NCBI RefSeq assembly: GCF_043196875.1
Contig: NZ_JBEBMX010000004.1
Span: forward strand, 289,617-353,616
Length of the DNA stretch: 64,000 nt
Reading direction: 5' to 3'
Source: Saccharospirillum sp043196875
Lineage (GTDB): Bacteria > Pseudomonadota > Gammaproteobacteria > Pseudomonadales > Natronospirillaceae
Within the stretch, counting starts at the first letter, position 1, and every line of letters starts with the position of its first letter. A program made the translations under genes and the position numbers. Of the stretch, positions 24,535-33,599 are shown in pieces. The notes under the pieces were generated by a model. That model searched no databases. It was given only the letters and a program-made list of their open reading frames with translations, and was not told where the DNA came from.

Positions 24535-25428
24535 TCAGCGACGCAGAGAAACCTTGATCGGTGTTTTACCGCGGATGGCGATGGACTCGCGATACTGACG
24601 CGGTGTCATGCCTTTAATTTTGAGGAAATGCCGATTGAAATTCGCCACGTTGGAGAAGCCGGCTTCGAAGCAGATATTGGTGATCGGCTTGCTGCTGACC
24701 TCCAACTGCTCGCAGGCCCGGCTGATGCGCAACCGGGTGACGAAATCGATAAACCGATAACCAGTCGCCTTCTTGAACCAGCGCGAGAAAAACGACGGCG
24801 TCAGGTTCAACTGACCGGCCACTTCATCCAGCGTCAATTCACGAGTGCAGTGCGCAATGATATAGCTGACCGCGGTATTCACCCGCTCTTCGGTTTGGCT
24901 ATCGGATTCGTTTTCGTAGGAACGACTCGACAGCAACTGATAGTCGCCGGTCTCCGCCAGGCAGGTCATGACTTCCAGAAAACGCAGCACTCGCGCCATG
25001 CCTCTCAGGCCGGCAATTTCGGCAAAGTCATCGATGACCAGCGCGCTGGCCTCAGGCGAAAACTCAATGCCAAAGCGCGAATCGGCCAGCATCGACTGCA
25101 GCGAGCGCATTTCCGGAAGACATTCGGCCAACGCCTGAATGCGCTGGTCGGAAAAATTGATCACCCGATCGCGAATGCCTTTCTCGAAATGCCCCAGCGA
25201 CACCCAGTTATGCGGCAAATAAGGCCCACAGAGAAACACCGTGCCGGGCCTGAACGGGCCGACATAATCGCCAATAAAGGCATTGCCTTCGGTGCTTTGA
25301 ATCAGGTGGAGTTCGTACTCGTCGTGGTAATGCCAGCGCACCAGCGAGCTGTCGGCACCATGCGCCAGATAGCGGAAACTGCGATCAGCCTCGTAGACGG
25401 CTTCATAGCTCGGTTTCACAACACTCAT
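24535..25428 (-). CDS. AraC-family regulator, paralogue of the polyol-operon regulator
   Basis: Transcription regulator of 297 residues: N-terminal cupin-like sensor (WHYHDEYELHLI, about 31-42) and C-terminal double HTH (about 190-285) with the AraC signature ITNICFEAGFSNVANFNRHF and KGMTPRQYRES. It is strikingly similar along its whole length to the regulator at 32598-33497 (shared VINFSD, TVFLCGP, FIDFVTR, KIKGMTPRQYR). It has no metabolic genes of its own and is divergent from the chemoreceptor gene at 25637. Confidence 0.93.
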   Translation of the reverse strand: MSVVKPSYEAVYEADRSFRYLAHGADSSLVRWHYHDEYELHLIQSTEGNAFIGDYVGPFRPGTVFLCGPYLPHNWVSLGHFEKGIRDRVINFSDQRIQALAECLPEMRSLQSMLADSRFGIEFSPEASALVIDDFAEIAGLRGMARVLRFLEVMTCLAETGDYQLLSSRSYENESDSQTEERVNTAVSYIIAHCTRELTLDEVAGQLNLTPSFFSRWFKKATGYRFIDFVTRLRISRACEQLEVSSKPITNICFEAGFSNVANFNRHFLKIKGMTPRQYRESIAIRGKTPIKVSLRR

Positions 25429-25519
25429 GCGGCTGTTACCCCGTCGGTTTGGGACTCAGAAAGGACGACGTGAACGGCCCAAAGTGTAACCCATGGTCTC
25501 TGGCCCGACAGCAAAATGA

Positions 25520-25546
25520 CAAAAAAGTATCGATATTAAACGATAA
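25520..25546 (+). promoter_or_regulatory. Weak sigma-28-like promoter candidate upstream of a chemoreceptor
   Basis: CAAAAAAG, 11 bases, AACGATAA. The -10 shares six bases with GCCGATAA and spacing is exact, but the -35 is poor. Plausible only because a chemoreceptor gene follows. Confidence 0.3.
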
Positions 25547-25636
25547 GCTATTGGTCAGACTGGCAGGCTGGCCGTTAACTGAACCATACAATAAGAAATA
25601 GCGGCTGTAGCTGCCTGGCCGCCCAAGGCAACCGAT

Positions 25637-27688
25637 ATGAAGCTTCCTACTCTGCCCCGCCCCAGTATCGTGCTGCGCATCGGCCTGGGTTTCACCCTGG
25701 TCATTGCTGTGGTCGCTATCGCCACCGCGGTGGGCATCGGCTACGGCCGCCAGACCATTCACAGCGTCAACCAACTGACCGGCAATGCCACGCCTATCGT
25801 CACCACCAATAATGAGCTGGATTTGTCGATCAGTCGCGCCGCCGAACGCTTTCAACAAGCCCTGGCACAACACAACGCCGACGACCTGGGCGTGATACGT
25901 CATCAACTGGACGCCAGCCAGTCCCGGCAGCGAGCACTGGCCGAACAGCTCAGTCAATTACTGGCCGGTCTCGATAACGCCGCAGCCGCCAACACCAGCC
26001 TGGCCAGCCTGAGGGACCTGCTCACCCAGATGTCGACGCTGACCGACACCGCTCTTAACCAGCACCAGCAAAGCCTCGCCGTGCGCGCCCGTTTCGACAC
26101 CAACGCCGCCACTGCCGATCAACTGGCAGCCGATATCGGTCCTTTGTTCGAGAACCTGCTGTTTTCGCTGTCGGACGACTACTCCCTGGCCGTCGCCTAC
26201 GAATTCTATGCCTCCTTTCTCAGCGGCCTGATGGTGATCAAAAACATCAGCCTAGCCGATTCCATCGAGCAACTGGCCGAGCGCGAACAGCAATTCAACA
26301 CCTGGGACCAAAACCACCAGACGCAGTTCTTTAACTTCACTACCCTGGCGATGCGCGTTGCCGAAGCCCAGAGCTTTATGCGCTCGGCCCAGGAAACCTC
26401 AACGTTGCTGACCGAACTGACCCAGGGCACCGAAGACCAGCCCGGCCTGATTGCCGACCGCCGCACCCTGCTCAACGTCGAAGCCCAGCAAACCCAGACG
26501 CTGGCGAACCTGGCGCAATTACAGAACCAGGCCGCCGCTCAACTGAGTGCATTGAACGATTTCGCTCAACAATACTCCGAGCGCACCAACCAGACCGTCT
26601 CCAGCCATTTGATGCTCAGTCTACTGGCCAGCATCGCTGCACTGGGCATCGCCATTGTCGTCACCCTGGTCGTGGTCTGGCTGATCATCCGTTCCATCCG
26701 GCCGCCGATGCGACGCCTGCAAACCGCGTTACGCGCTTTGTCGCAAGGCGACCTCAGCGTTCGTTTAAGTCATAACAGCCGCGATGAAATGGGCGAACTC
26801 AGCCGCTCGGTCGAAGCCGTGCGCCAGTCACTCAACAGCATTATTGAAGGTCTGCGTGAGCGCTCACTGACCATGCAACGCTCGGCACACGACAGCCAGA
26901 CGCTATCGCAACGGCTCAGCCACAACGCTGGACGGCAAAGCGAAGACATCGAATCGCTGTCGGCCTCGATGACGCAGATGAGCGCCTCTATTCAGGCCGT
27001 CGCCGACACCACCCGCCAGGGCATGGACGAAAGCCAGCAAGCCAATCAGGAAATCGAAGCCACCCTGAAAGAGATGCGCAATAACCAGCAAGCGCTGGCG
27101 CAACTGAGCGAAGGCTTTGAAGAATCGGTGCGCACCATGACCGAACTGACGCAACAGATGCAGGCCGTGGAAACGGTGTCTGAAGAAATTGAAGGCATCG
27201 CCGAACAAACCAACTTATTGGCCCTGAACGCCGCCATCGAAGCCGCCCGCGCTGGCGAAAACGGCCGTGGTTTTGCCGTCGTCGCCGACGAAGTGCGGGC
27301 GCTGGCCAGCCGTACCGCCGACTCCACCACCCGCATTCGCGCCATCATCGAACAACTCACCACCGGCTACGGCCAACTGGCGCAGCGGCTGCAAGACAAC
27401 CGCAACGCCATCGAGCAATGCCACCAGGTGGCCAGCCATTCCAGCCAGAGCCTGGAAGGCTTTCGCGGCCGTATCGGCCATATCGACCAACTCAGTCGCA
27501 GCATCGCCGAAGCCACCAGCGAACAGGACAGCTCCGGCCAGGAAATGAGTGAACGCCTGGTGCGTGTCGCCGGAGTCGCCCGCGAGACCCGCGACGACGC
27601 CGCTTCCGCCTCCGCAGACAGTCAGCGTCTGGGCGACGCTGCCAGTCAGTTGGAAACCGAAGTCGAACGTTTCCGTTTAGACAGTTAG
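25637..27688 (+). CDS. Methyl-accepting chemotaxis protein, helical sensor domain
   Basis: Chemoreceptor of 683 residues. TM1 is about 12-35. The large all-helical periplasmic domain (about 40-320) is rich in Gln, Ala and Leu and resembles HBM/4-helix-bundle sensors rather than Cache. TM2 is about 330-352, then HAMP (PPMRRLQTALRALSQGDLSV). The signalling tip reads AEQTNLLALNAAIEAARAGE and GRGFAVVADEVRALA. It is divergent from an AraC regulator and lies next to the polyol operon, so a polyol-related or metabolic ligand is a reasonable guess only. Confidence 0.94.
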   Translation: MKLPTLPRPSIVLRIGLGFTLVIAVVAIATAVGIGYGRQTIHSVNQLTGNATPIVTTNNELDLSISRAAERFQQALAQHNADDLGVIRHQLDASQSRQRALAEQLSQLLAGLDNAAAANTSLASLRDLLTQMSTLTDTALNQHQQSLAVRARFDTNAATADQLAADIGPLFENLLFSLSDDYSLAVAYEFYASFLSGLMVIKNISLADSIEQLAEREQQFNTWDQNHQTQFFNFTTLAMRVAEAQSFMRSAQETSTLLTELTQGTEDQPGLIADRRTLLNVEAQQTQTLANLAQLQNQAAAQLSALNDFAQQYSERTNQTVSSHLMLSLLASIAALGIAIVVTLVVVWLIIRSIRPPMRRLQTALRALSQGDLSVRLSHNSRDEMGELSRSVEAVRQSLNSIIEGLRERSLTMQRSAHDSQTLSQRLSHNAGRQSEDIESLSASMTQMSASIQAVADTTRQGMDESQQANQEIEATLKEMRNNQQALAQLSEGFEESVRTMTELTQQMQAVETVSEEIEGIAEQTNLLALNAAIEAARAGENGRGFAVVADEVRALASRTADSTTRIRAIIEQLTTGYGQLAQRLQDNRNAIEQCHQVASHSSQSLEGFRGRIGHIDQLSRSIAEATSEQDSSGQEMSERLVRVAGVARETRDDAASASADSQRLGDAASQLETEVERFRLDS

Positions 27689-27701
27689 CCAATCAAAGGA
27701 C

Positions 27702-27727
27702 AAAAAAAGGCGGCCCCCGGGGCCGCC
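27702..27727 (-). terminator. Intrinsic terminator of the polyol operon
   Basis: Nine-base GC stem GGCGGCCCC / GGGGCCGCC with a single-base centre, followed on the minus strand by TTTTTTT. It lies 49 bases past the dehydrogenase stop and faces the end of the convergent chemoreceptor gene. Confidence 0.92.
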
Positions 27728-27775
27728 AAGCGCTGCCGATGCCTTATTACCTAAGGCACCCACCATGAATCGTCA

Positions 27776-29260
27776 TCAATGTTCGCTTAACAGAGCCTGC
27801 AAGGCGTTATAACCGCCTTCAGTAACAGTGCGCAGGTACCAGTGCTCAACCAAAGCCAGAAACGCCTCGTCCTGACCGGCCGGTTGCTGGCCGAACAGCG
27901 CATCGGTTTTGAGCAACGACAGGCGGTCGTCGCGCGTCGCCTGGTTCTGTTCATCGCTGAGGTTGAATTCAATAATACGCAATGGCTGTCCGTCGTCGGA
28001 TTGGCCGTTCAGATACGCCAGGAAGGTGGCAAACAAAAACGCCAGACGATGCATGGCCAAACCATGACGCTGAGCATCACGCACCACTGGCATGACGTAG
28101 TTTTTCAATTTGGCGTAACCGTCCGAACAGATACGGACTTGCTGATCGGCAATCTGTGAGTTACCAAAGCGCTCGATCAGAGTGTCTTCGTAGGCGCGGA
28201 ATGGCATCACTTCTTTGGCCAAAGTCGGCTCGGCATCGAGCTCCATATACTGACGGACCAGCTTAAGAATGGCGGCGTCTTTAATGGCCAGATCAACGCG
28301 TTCGTAACCAGCCAGATAACCGACAAAACCCATCATCAAATGGCTGCCATTTAACAGACGCAGCTTGGTCATTTCATAAGGCGAAACGTCGTTGGTAAAT
28401 TCGGCGCCGACTTTTTCCAGAGCCGGGCGACCGGCAATAAAATTGTCTTCAATGACCCATTGAATAAAGCTTTCACAACCCAGCGCACACGGATCGTTAA
28501 CGCCATAGCGTTCAGCAATACGTTCGGCATCGGCAACTTCCGGCGCCGGAGTAATGCGGTCGACCATGGAGTTCGGATAGGACACCGACTGCTCGAACCA
28601 GGGTTTCAAAGCCGGCTCGGCCAGTTCGATAAAGGCGAGCATGGCTTTGCGTAACACATTGCCGTTATGCGGCACGTTGTCACAAGACATTAAAGTGACC
28701 TTGCCAGCATCACCTAAAGCAGCACGCAACTTGGCGGCCTGCCACAAATAACCAAAGAGTGTTTTGGGTGCTTGCGGGTGGGCCAGGTCGTGCTGAATGT
28801 CCGGGTGTTCGCTGAAGAAACGATCTTTGTCGAAGTCGTAACGGTAGCCGCCTTCGGTGATGGTCATGCTGATGATTTTCACCTCCGGATCGGCCAGCGC
28901 ATCAATCGCCTGCTGAGGATTTTCCGGCGCGAAAATCAACCGATGCAAAGAACCGATGACGCGGTCGGTTGAGTCTTGATCGTCTTTCTCAGTCAGGCAA
29001 TAGAGGCCTTGCTGTTGCTGCAAGGCATCGAACAATTTGGCATCGCCGGGCATCAGACCAATACCGCAAATACCCCAATGAGACTCACCGCCAGCGGCCA
29101 GGTAATCGTCCAGATAACGCGCCTGATGGGCGCGGTGAAAACCGCCGACACCAACATGGACAATACCGGTGGTCAGCTTGCGCTCATAAGCAGGCCAGCC
29201 AAGGCCATCGGGACAGGTCGCTGCGGTGAGTTCCGCCAGCGCTTGAGAAGATCGAGACAC
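27776..29260 (-). CDS. Mannitol/polyol 2-dehydrogenase (long-chain family)
   Basis: NAD-dependent oxidation of a hexitol (mannitol to fructose, or a related polyol). The GTG at 29260 is chosen because GGAGGTAAGTGC precedes it; the frame's earlier ATG would add 28 odd residues. From there it has 494 residues, normal for the family. An N-terminal Rossmann motif (IVHVGVGGFHRAHQ) and the catalytic Lys-Asn-His signature KLRLLNGSH are present, followed by MMGFVGYLAGYE. It is the last gene of the ABC-transporter operon, 99 bases after the second permease. Confidence 0.93.
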   Translation of the reverse strand: MSRSSQALAELTAATCPDGLGWPAYERKLTTGIVHVGVGGFHRAHQARYLDDYLAAGGESHWGICGIGLMPGDAKLFDALQQQQGLYCLTEKDDQDSTDRVIGSLHRLIFAPENPQQAIDALADPEVKIISMTITEGGYRYDFDKDRFFSEHPDIQHDLAHPQAPKTLFGYLWQAAKLRAALGDAGKVTLMSCDNVPHNGNVLRKAMLAFIELAEPALKPWFEQSVSYPNSMVDRITPAPEVADAERIAERYGVNDPCALGCESFIQWVIEDNFIAGRPALEKVGAEFTNDVSPYEMTKLRLLNGSHLMMGFVGYLAGYERVDLAIKDAAILKLVRQYMELDAEPTLAKEVMPFRAYEDTLIERFGNSQIADQQVRICSDGYAKLKNYVMPVVRDAQRHGLAMHRLAFLFATFLAYLNGQSDDGQPLRIIEFNLSDEQNQATRDDRLSLLKTDALFGQQPAGQDEAFLALVEHWYLRTVTEGGYNALQALLSEH

Positions 29261-29359
29261 GCACTTACCTCCGTCAGCGAAGTCGAACTTCGCTCGATTT
29301 TCTAACAACAAGGTTGACAACAGGGCGGCCAAAGCCGCCCTCAATAAAACAGTGCTCTA

Positions 29360-30190
29360 CTACTTAACCGCACCAAAGGTCAGACCACGCACCAACTGTT
29401 TCTGACTGATCCAGCCGAAAATCAGAATCGGTGCCACCGCCAGAGTGGATGCCGCCGACAGCTTGGCCCAGAACAACCCTTCCGGACTGGAATAGGAGGC
29501 AATCAAGGCCGTCAAAGGCGCAGCACTGGAGGTGGTCAGGTTCAGTGACCAGAAAGCTTCATTCCAACTCAGAATCAACGACAGCAAGAAGGTGGATGAC
29601 AAACCACCGAGCGAGATGGGCAACAACACATGGCGAATTTCACCCCAGACATGAGCACCGTCCATACGGACCGCCTCGAGAATGTCGTTGGGCACTTCGC
29701 GGAAGTAGGTGTAGACCATCCAGACAATGATCGGCAGGTTGATCAGGGTGAAAATAATGATCAAACCGATCTTGCTGTCGAGCAGGTTGGTGTCACGGAA
29801 CAGCAGATAAATCGGCACCAACACACCCACCGGCGGCAGCATTTTGGTCGATAACATCCACAGCAACAGACCCTTGGTGCGCTCGGTCGGATAGAACGCC
29901 ATGGCGTAAGCGCCCGGCACGGCAATCAACATACCGAGGATGGACGAACCAAAACTGATCACCACCGAGTTCCAGAAAAATTTCAGGTAATCGCTGCGCT
30001 CAAACACCACCAGATAGTTTTCCAAGGTGGGTTTAAAGAACAACGAGGGTGGCGTGGAGAACGCATTCAATTCCGTTTTCAGGCTGGTTAAAACCATCCA
30101 GAAAATCGGGAAGAAAATCAGCAGAGCAACCAGCCAGGCAGCAATGGTGACGCTGATACCTTTAACGATTTTAGCGCGATGCATATCCAT
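29360..30190 (-). CDS. Polyol/sugar ABC transporter permease (MalG-like)
   Basis: Inner-membrane permease of 276 residues with six spans, CUT1 type. The EAA loop is seen as LEAVRMDGAHVWGEIRHVLLP. An N-terminal span (about 14-32) and the periplasmic loop containing FFKPTLENYLVVF are typical of MalG/SmoG proteins. A good Shine-Dalgarno (AGGAGACCGGTT-ATG) supports the start. It starts 10 bases after the partner permease gene ends. Confidence 0.93.
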   Translation of the reverse strand: MDMHRAKIVKGISVTIAAWLVALLIFFPIFWMVLTSLKTELNAFSTPPSLFFKPTLENYLVVFERSDYLKFFWNSVVISFGSSILGMLIAVPGAYAMAFYPTERTKGLLLWMLSTKMLPPVGVLVPIYLLFRDTNLLDSKIGLIIIFTLINLPIIVWMVYTYFREVPNDILEAVRMDGAHVWGEIRHVLLPISLGGLSSTFLLSLILSWNEAFWSLNLTTSSAAPLTALIASYSSPEGLFWAKLSAASTLAVAPILIFGWISQKQLVRGLTFGAVK

Positions 30191-30200
30191 AACCGGTCTC

Positions 30201-31079
30201 CTATTGCTCCGCCAACGACTTGCCGACAGCCCGAATCAAAAAGACCGCCACGATGTTGGCCAGAACGACCGCGATGATGCCACCGGCTGACGCCATACCG
30301 ACGTCGAACTGCAGCAACGCCTGGGTGTAAATCAAATACGCCAGGTTGGTCGTCTGCGTACCCGGGCCACCCGAGGTGGTGGTGAAAATTTCTGCGAAAA
30401 TCGACAGCAGGAAGATGGTCTCAATCATGATGACCACCACCAATGGCCGCGACAGATGCGGCAAGGTGATGTGCCAAAACGTTGAGATCGGACCGGCACC
30501 GTCCATCCGCGCCGCTTCCAGTTGTTCCTGATCCATCGACTGCATGGCCGTCATCAAAATCAGGATAGCGAAGGGTAACCATTGCCAGGAAACGATGATG
30601 ACAATCGAGGTCATCGGCAGGTCGGTGAACCAGTCAATGGGTTCCAGACCGACCTGGCGAAACAGCCAGGCAAAGAGACCACTGACCGGATGCATCAACA
30701 GATTCTTCCAGATCAGGGCGTTTACCGTGGGCATAATGAAAAAGGGTGATATCAACAACACACGGACCACACCACGGCCCGGAAAGGGGTTGTCGACCAA
30801 TACAGCAATCAGCGTACCCAGACCGACAGTGATAATGAGTACTGAGCCGACCAGTACCAGGGTGTTCATAATGCCGGCAATAAAACTGGGATCGGTGAAG
30901 AACCAGTAGTAGTTTTCAAACCCGATAAAATCGCGACCGCCAGGGATCATCAGGTTGAAATTCAAAGTAGAGAAATAGATGGTCATGGCCAGGGGCACGA
31001 TCATCCATAACGCCAACAGGATGACCGATGGCGCGACCAGTATCTTGGCGATACCAGCGTTGGTGTTGATCTGAGACAT
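30201..31079 (-). CDS. Polyol/sugar ABC transporter permease (MalF-like)
   Basis: Partner permease of 292 residues with six spans and the EAA loop LEAARMDGAGPISTFWHITLP. The N-terminal segment PSVILLALWMIVPLAMTIYFS and the motif DWFTDLPMTSIVIIVSWQWLP are typical of SmoF/MtlF-type polyol permeases. It sits between the binding-protein gene, from which it is separated by a hairpin, and the second permease. Confidence 0.93.
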   Translation of the reverse strand: MSQINTNAGIAKILVAPSVILLALWMIVPLAMTIYFSTLNFNLMIPGGRDFIGFENYYWFFTDPSFIAGIMNTLVLVGSVLIITVGLGTLIAVLVDNPFPGRGVVRVLLISPFFIMPTVNALIWKNLLMHPVSGLFAWLFRQVGLEPIDWFTDLPMTSIVIIVSWQWLPFAILILMTAMQSMDQEQLEAARMDGAGPISTFWHITLPHLSRPLVVVIMIETIFLLSIFAEIFTTTSGGPGTQTTNLAYLIYTQALLQFDVGMASAGGIIAVVLANIVAVFLIRAVGKSLAEQ

Positions 31080-31102
31080 GAGACTGGCTTCCGATAAAAC
31101 GG

Positions 31103-31128
31103 GCCCCGCCGGGATAACCCGGCGGGGC
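31103..31128 (-). terminator. Attenuator-type hairpin between binding protein and permeases
   Basis: Perfect 11-base stem GCCCCGCCGGG / CCCGGCGGGGC with a 4-base loop, followed on the minus strand by CCGTTTTAT. It would cause partial termination after the abundant binding protein. Confidence 0.75.
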
Positions 31129-31159
31129 TTGATTACGAGCGATTAACGACGACTGAGGA

Positions 31160-32482
31160 TCAGTCCTGGTAGCCCGCGCGACGCATTTCGCGATTCACCA
31201 CTTGGTTGGCGTTACGCAGCGCCTGGTCAACCGAGACGTTACCGGACAGTGCACCGGAAACCTGCTGACCAACAACCGTACCGAAGCCACTGAAGCCCGG
31301 AATGGCAACGAACTGAACACCGGTGTACGGGGAGTCGTTCAGAGTCTGGTCGTTCGGGTCGGCTTTCTGCATTTGTGACAGCGTCATGGATGCAAATTCA
31401 GCCGCGTCCAGGTATTCCTGGTTTTCGTAGGTAGAGTTACGAGTGCCCGGCGGGATAGCGGCGATGCCGTATTCCTGTGCAACCAGCTCGGAGTACTCTT
31501 TGGACGTCGCCCAGGTAACGAATTCTTGAGCGGCATCTTTGGCGTCAGAGCTGACCGGAATAGCCAGGGCCCAGGCCCACAACCAACCGCTGCCTTTGCT
31601 GGTTTCCTGCATCGGAGCGGCGGCAAAACCAACTTCGTCAGCAACCTGGCTCTGGCTTTCGTCAGTCACAAAGCTGCCGGCGACAGTGGCGTCAATCCAC
31701 ATGGCGCACTTGCCCGTGTTGAACAGCGCCAGGTTTTCGTTGAAGCCGTTGCTGGAAGCGCCCGGAGGACCATAGTTACCCAGGATATCGACATAGAAGT
31801 TAATGGCTTCGTGCCAGGCTTCACCGTCGAGTTGCGCATTCCAGTCCATGTCGAACCAGCTGCCACCGAAGGCGTTAACCATGGTGGTGACCAGCGCCAT
31901 GTTTTCACCCCAGCCGGCTTTACCACGCAGGCAGATGCCGTACTGTTCGTTGGCCGGATCGTGCAGGGCAACCGCGAATTCGCGCATCTGATCCCAGGTT
32001 GGCTCAGTCGGCATGGTCAGACCGGCTTCTTCGAACAGATCTTTGCGGTAGTAAGTCATGGAGCTTTCGGCGTAGAACGGCAGCGCATACAGAGTGCCGT
32101 CGTTCGACAGACCGCCACGAACGGACGGGAAGATGTCGTCTACGTCATAGCTGGCAGGCAGATTGTCCATCGGCTCCAGCCAACCGTTATCGCCCCAGAT
32201 CGGCGTTTCGTACATACCGATGGTCATGACGTCGAACTGGCCGCTGTTGGCAGCAATGTCCGTGGTCAGACGCTGGCGCAGTACGTTTTCTTCCAGGATT
32301 ACCCATTCCAGATCGATATCCGGATGCGCTTCTTCAAAGGCGGAAGACAGCGCCTGCATGCGAATCATGTCGCCGTTGTTTACCGTACCGATGGTGACGG
32401 TTTCGGCCAGGGCTGCGGTAGAGAGGGAGATGGCGCAGGCCAAAGTGGCCAGACGCACTGAGGGTGCTTTTGTTATTTGCAT
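31160..32482 (-). CDS. Periplasmic polyol/sugar-binding protein
   Basis: Extracellular solute-binding protein (family 1) of 440 residues. A signal peptide with LATLACAISLSTAALA (about 11-26) is cut before ETVTIGTVNN. The mature protein shows the SmoE/MtlE-like pattern EEAHPDIDLEWVILEENVLRQ, DVMTIGMYE and MTYYRKDLFEEAGL. Two permeases and a polyol dehydrogenase follow, so mannitol, sorbitol or a similar hexitol is the likely ligand. It is first after the AraC gene in the same direction. Confidence 0.93.
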   Translation of the reverse strand: MQITKAPSVRLATLACAISLSTAALAETVTIGTVNNGDMIRMQALSSAFEEAHPDIDLEWVILEENVLRQRLTTDIAANSGQFDVMTIGMYETPIWGDNGWLEPMDNLPASYDVDDIFPSVRGGLSNDGTLYALPFYAESSMTYYRKDLFEEAGLTMPTEPTWDQMREFAVALHDPANEQYGICLRGKAGWGENMALVTTMVNAFGGSWFDMDWNAQLDGEAWHEAINFYVDILGNYGPPGASSNGFNENLALFNTGKCAMWIDATVAGSFVTDESQSQVADEVGFAAAPMQETSKGSGWLWAWALAIPVSSDAKDAAQEFVTWATSKEYSELVAQEYGIAAIPPGTRNSTYENQEYLDAAEFASMTLSQMQKADPNDQTLNDSPYTGVQFVAIPGFSGFGTVVGQQVSGALSGNVSVDQALRNANQVVNREMRRAGYQD

Positions 32483-32597
32483 CGCTATTACCTGTCCATT
32501 GTTGTTTTTGTGTGAATCAACCGGACGACAGTGACCGGTGGATTACCCCATTAAACGTATGGACTGGCCAGGCAACCAATACTGCACCCAAAAGTTT

Positions 32598-33497
32598 CTA
32601 TACTTTTTTGACTTCAGTGGAAATTGGCAACCGGTGCACACCACCACGCAACGCGAGCGAGTCCCGATATTGCCTGGGTGTCATGCCTTTTATCTTGAGG
32701 AAATGCCGGTTGAAATTGGCGACGTTGGCGAAGCCCACTTCAAAGCAGATGTTGGTGATGGGGTCTGGCGTCAGTTCCAGCCGTTCGCAGGCTTTACTGA
32801 TGCGCATCCGGGTGACGAAATCGATAAAACGGTGGCCGGTGGCGCGGCGGAAATAGCGCGAAAAAAAGGTCGGCGACAAGCGTACCAGCGAAGCCACGTC
32901 ATCCAGGCTGATGTCGTCGGTGAAATGCTCGGCGATGTAATTGACCACGGTATTGATGCGCTGTTCGAGCAACGGATCAGCCTGATGTTCATAGGCGCGC
33001 GTCGACAACACTTTGGCGTCGCTCTGTGCCAAGCGGTTCATCACCTCAAAGAACTCCAGCAGCCGGTTCATACCACTGGCGCGCTCAATGCGATCGAAGG
33101 CCGGCACCAGCTCGTGACTGACAGTGGCGTCGAATTCCAGGCCGTAACGGGAAGCATCGAGCATCGGCTGCAGGGACTGCATTTCCGGTAGCAACAGACT
33201 GAGCCGGGACATCAGTTCGTCGCTGAAATTGATGACCTGGTCGCGGGTGCCTTTTTGCCACTGGGCGGTGGTGATCCAGTTATGCGGCAGGTTAGGCCCG
33301 CACAGAAAAACAGTAGGCGACCGGAACGGACCAATATAATCGCCAATAAAGGCTTTACCACGGGTGGCGCGGATCAGATGCAACTCGTATTCACGATGGT
33401 AATGCCAGCGGATCAGCTCGCTGTCAGCGGCGTGCGACAGATAGCGCAAACTGTGTTCGCGCTCCTGCACCAGTTCGAATTCGGGCTGAGTGGACAT
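32598..33497 (-). CDS. AraC-family regulator of the polyol operon (MtlR-like)
   Basis: Regulator of 299 residues with an N-terminal cupin-like pocket (WHYHREYELHLI) and C-terminal AraC double HTH (LDDVASLVRLSPTFFSRYF; ITNICFEVGFANVANFNRHF; KGMTPRQYRDS). A good Shine-Dalgarno (CCGGAGGTCCC-ATG) is present. It lies immediately upstream of, and is co-oriented with, the binding-protein gene, 115 bases apart, as MtlR is placed in pseudomonad mannitol clusters. Likely an inducer-dependent activator. Close paralogue at 24535-25428. Confidence 0.94.
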   Translation of the reverse strand: MSTQPEFELVQEREHSLRYLSHAADSELIRWHYHREYELHLIRATRGKAFIGDYIGPFRSPTVFLCGPNLPHNWITTAQWQKGTRDQVINFSDELMSRLSLLLPEMQSLQPMLDASRYGLEFDATVSHELVPAFDRIERASGMNRLLEFFEVMNRLAQSDAKVLSTRAYEHQADPLLEQRINTVVNYIAEHFTDDISLDDVASLVRLSPTFFSRYFRRATGHRFIDFVTRMRISKACERLELTPDPITNICFEVGFANVANFNRHFLKIKGMTPRQYRDSLALRGGVHRLPISTEVKKV

Positions 33498-33599
33498 GGG
33501 ACCTCCGGCGGCGAGCTTGTTGTGCTATTGGTAGGCTCGCCCGACGTTGCCAAATCATAGGCGCTTGTCAGTCCCAGGTACACTCTCCACAGCCTGGCG

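Noticed and set aside
31526..32461. 311-codon plus-strand frame opposite the polyol-binding protein
   Set aside because: Mirror of the real gene's codon bias; no recognisable protein features or start signal.
33510..33541. Inverted repeat GGCGAGC / GCTCGCC upstream of the second AraC gene as an operator
   Set aside because: Arms are 18 bases apart, AraC proteins usually bind direct repeats, and no copy was found at the target promoter.
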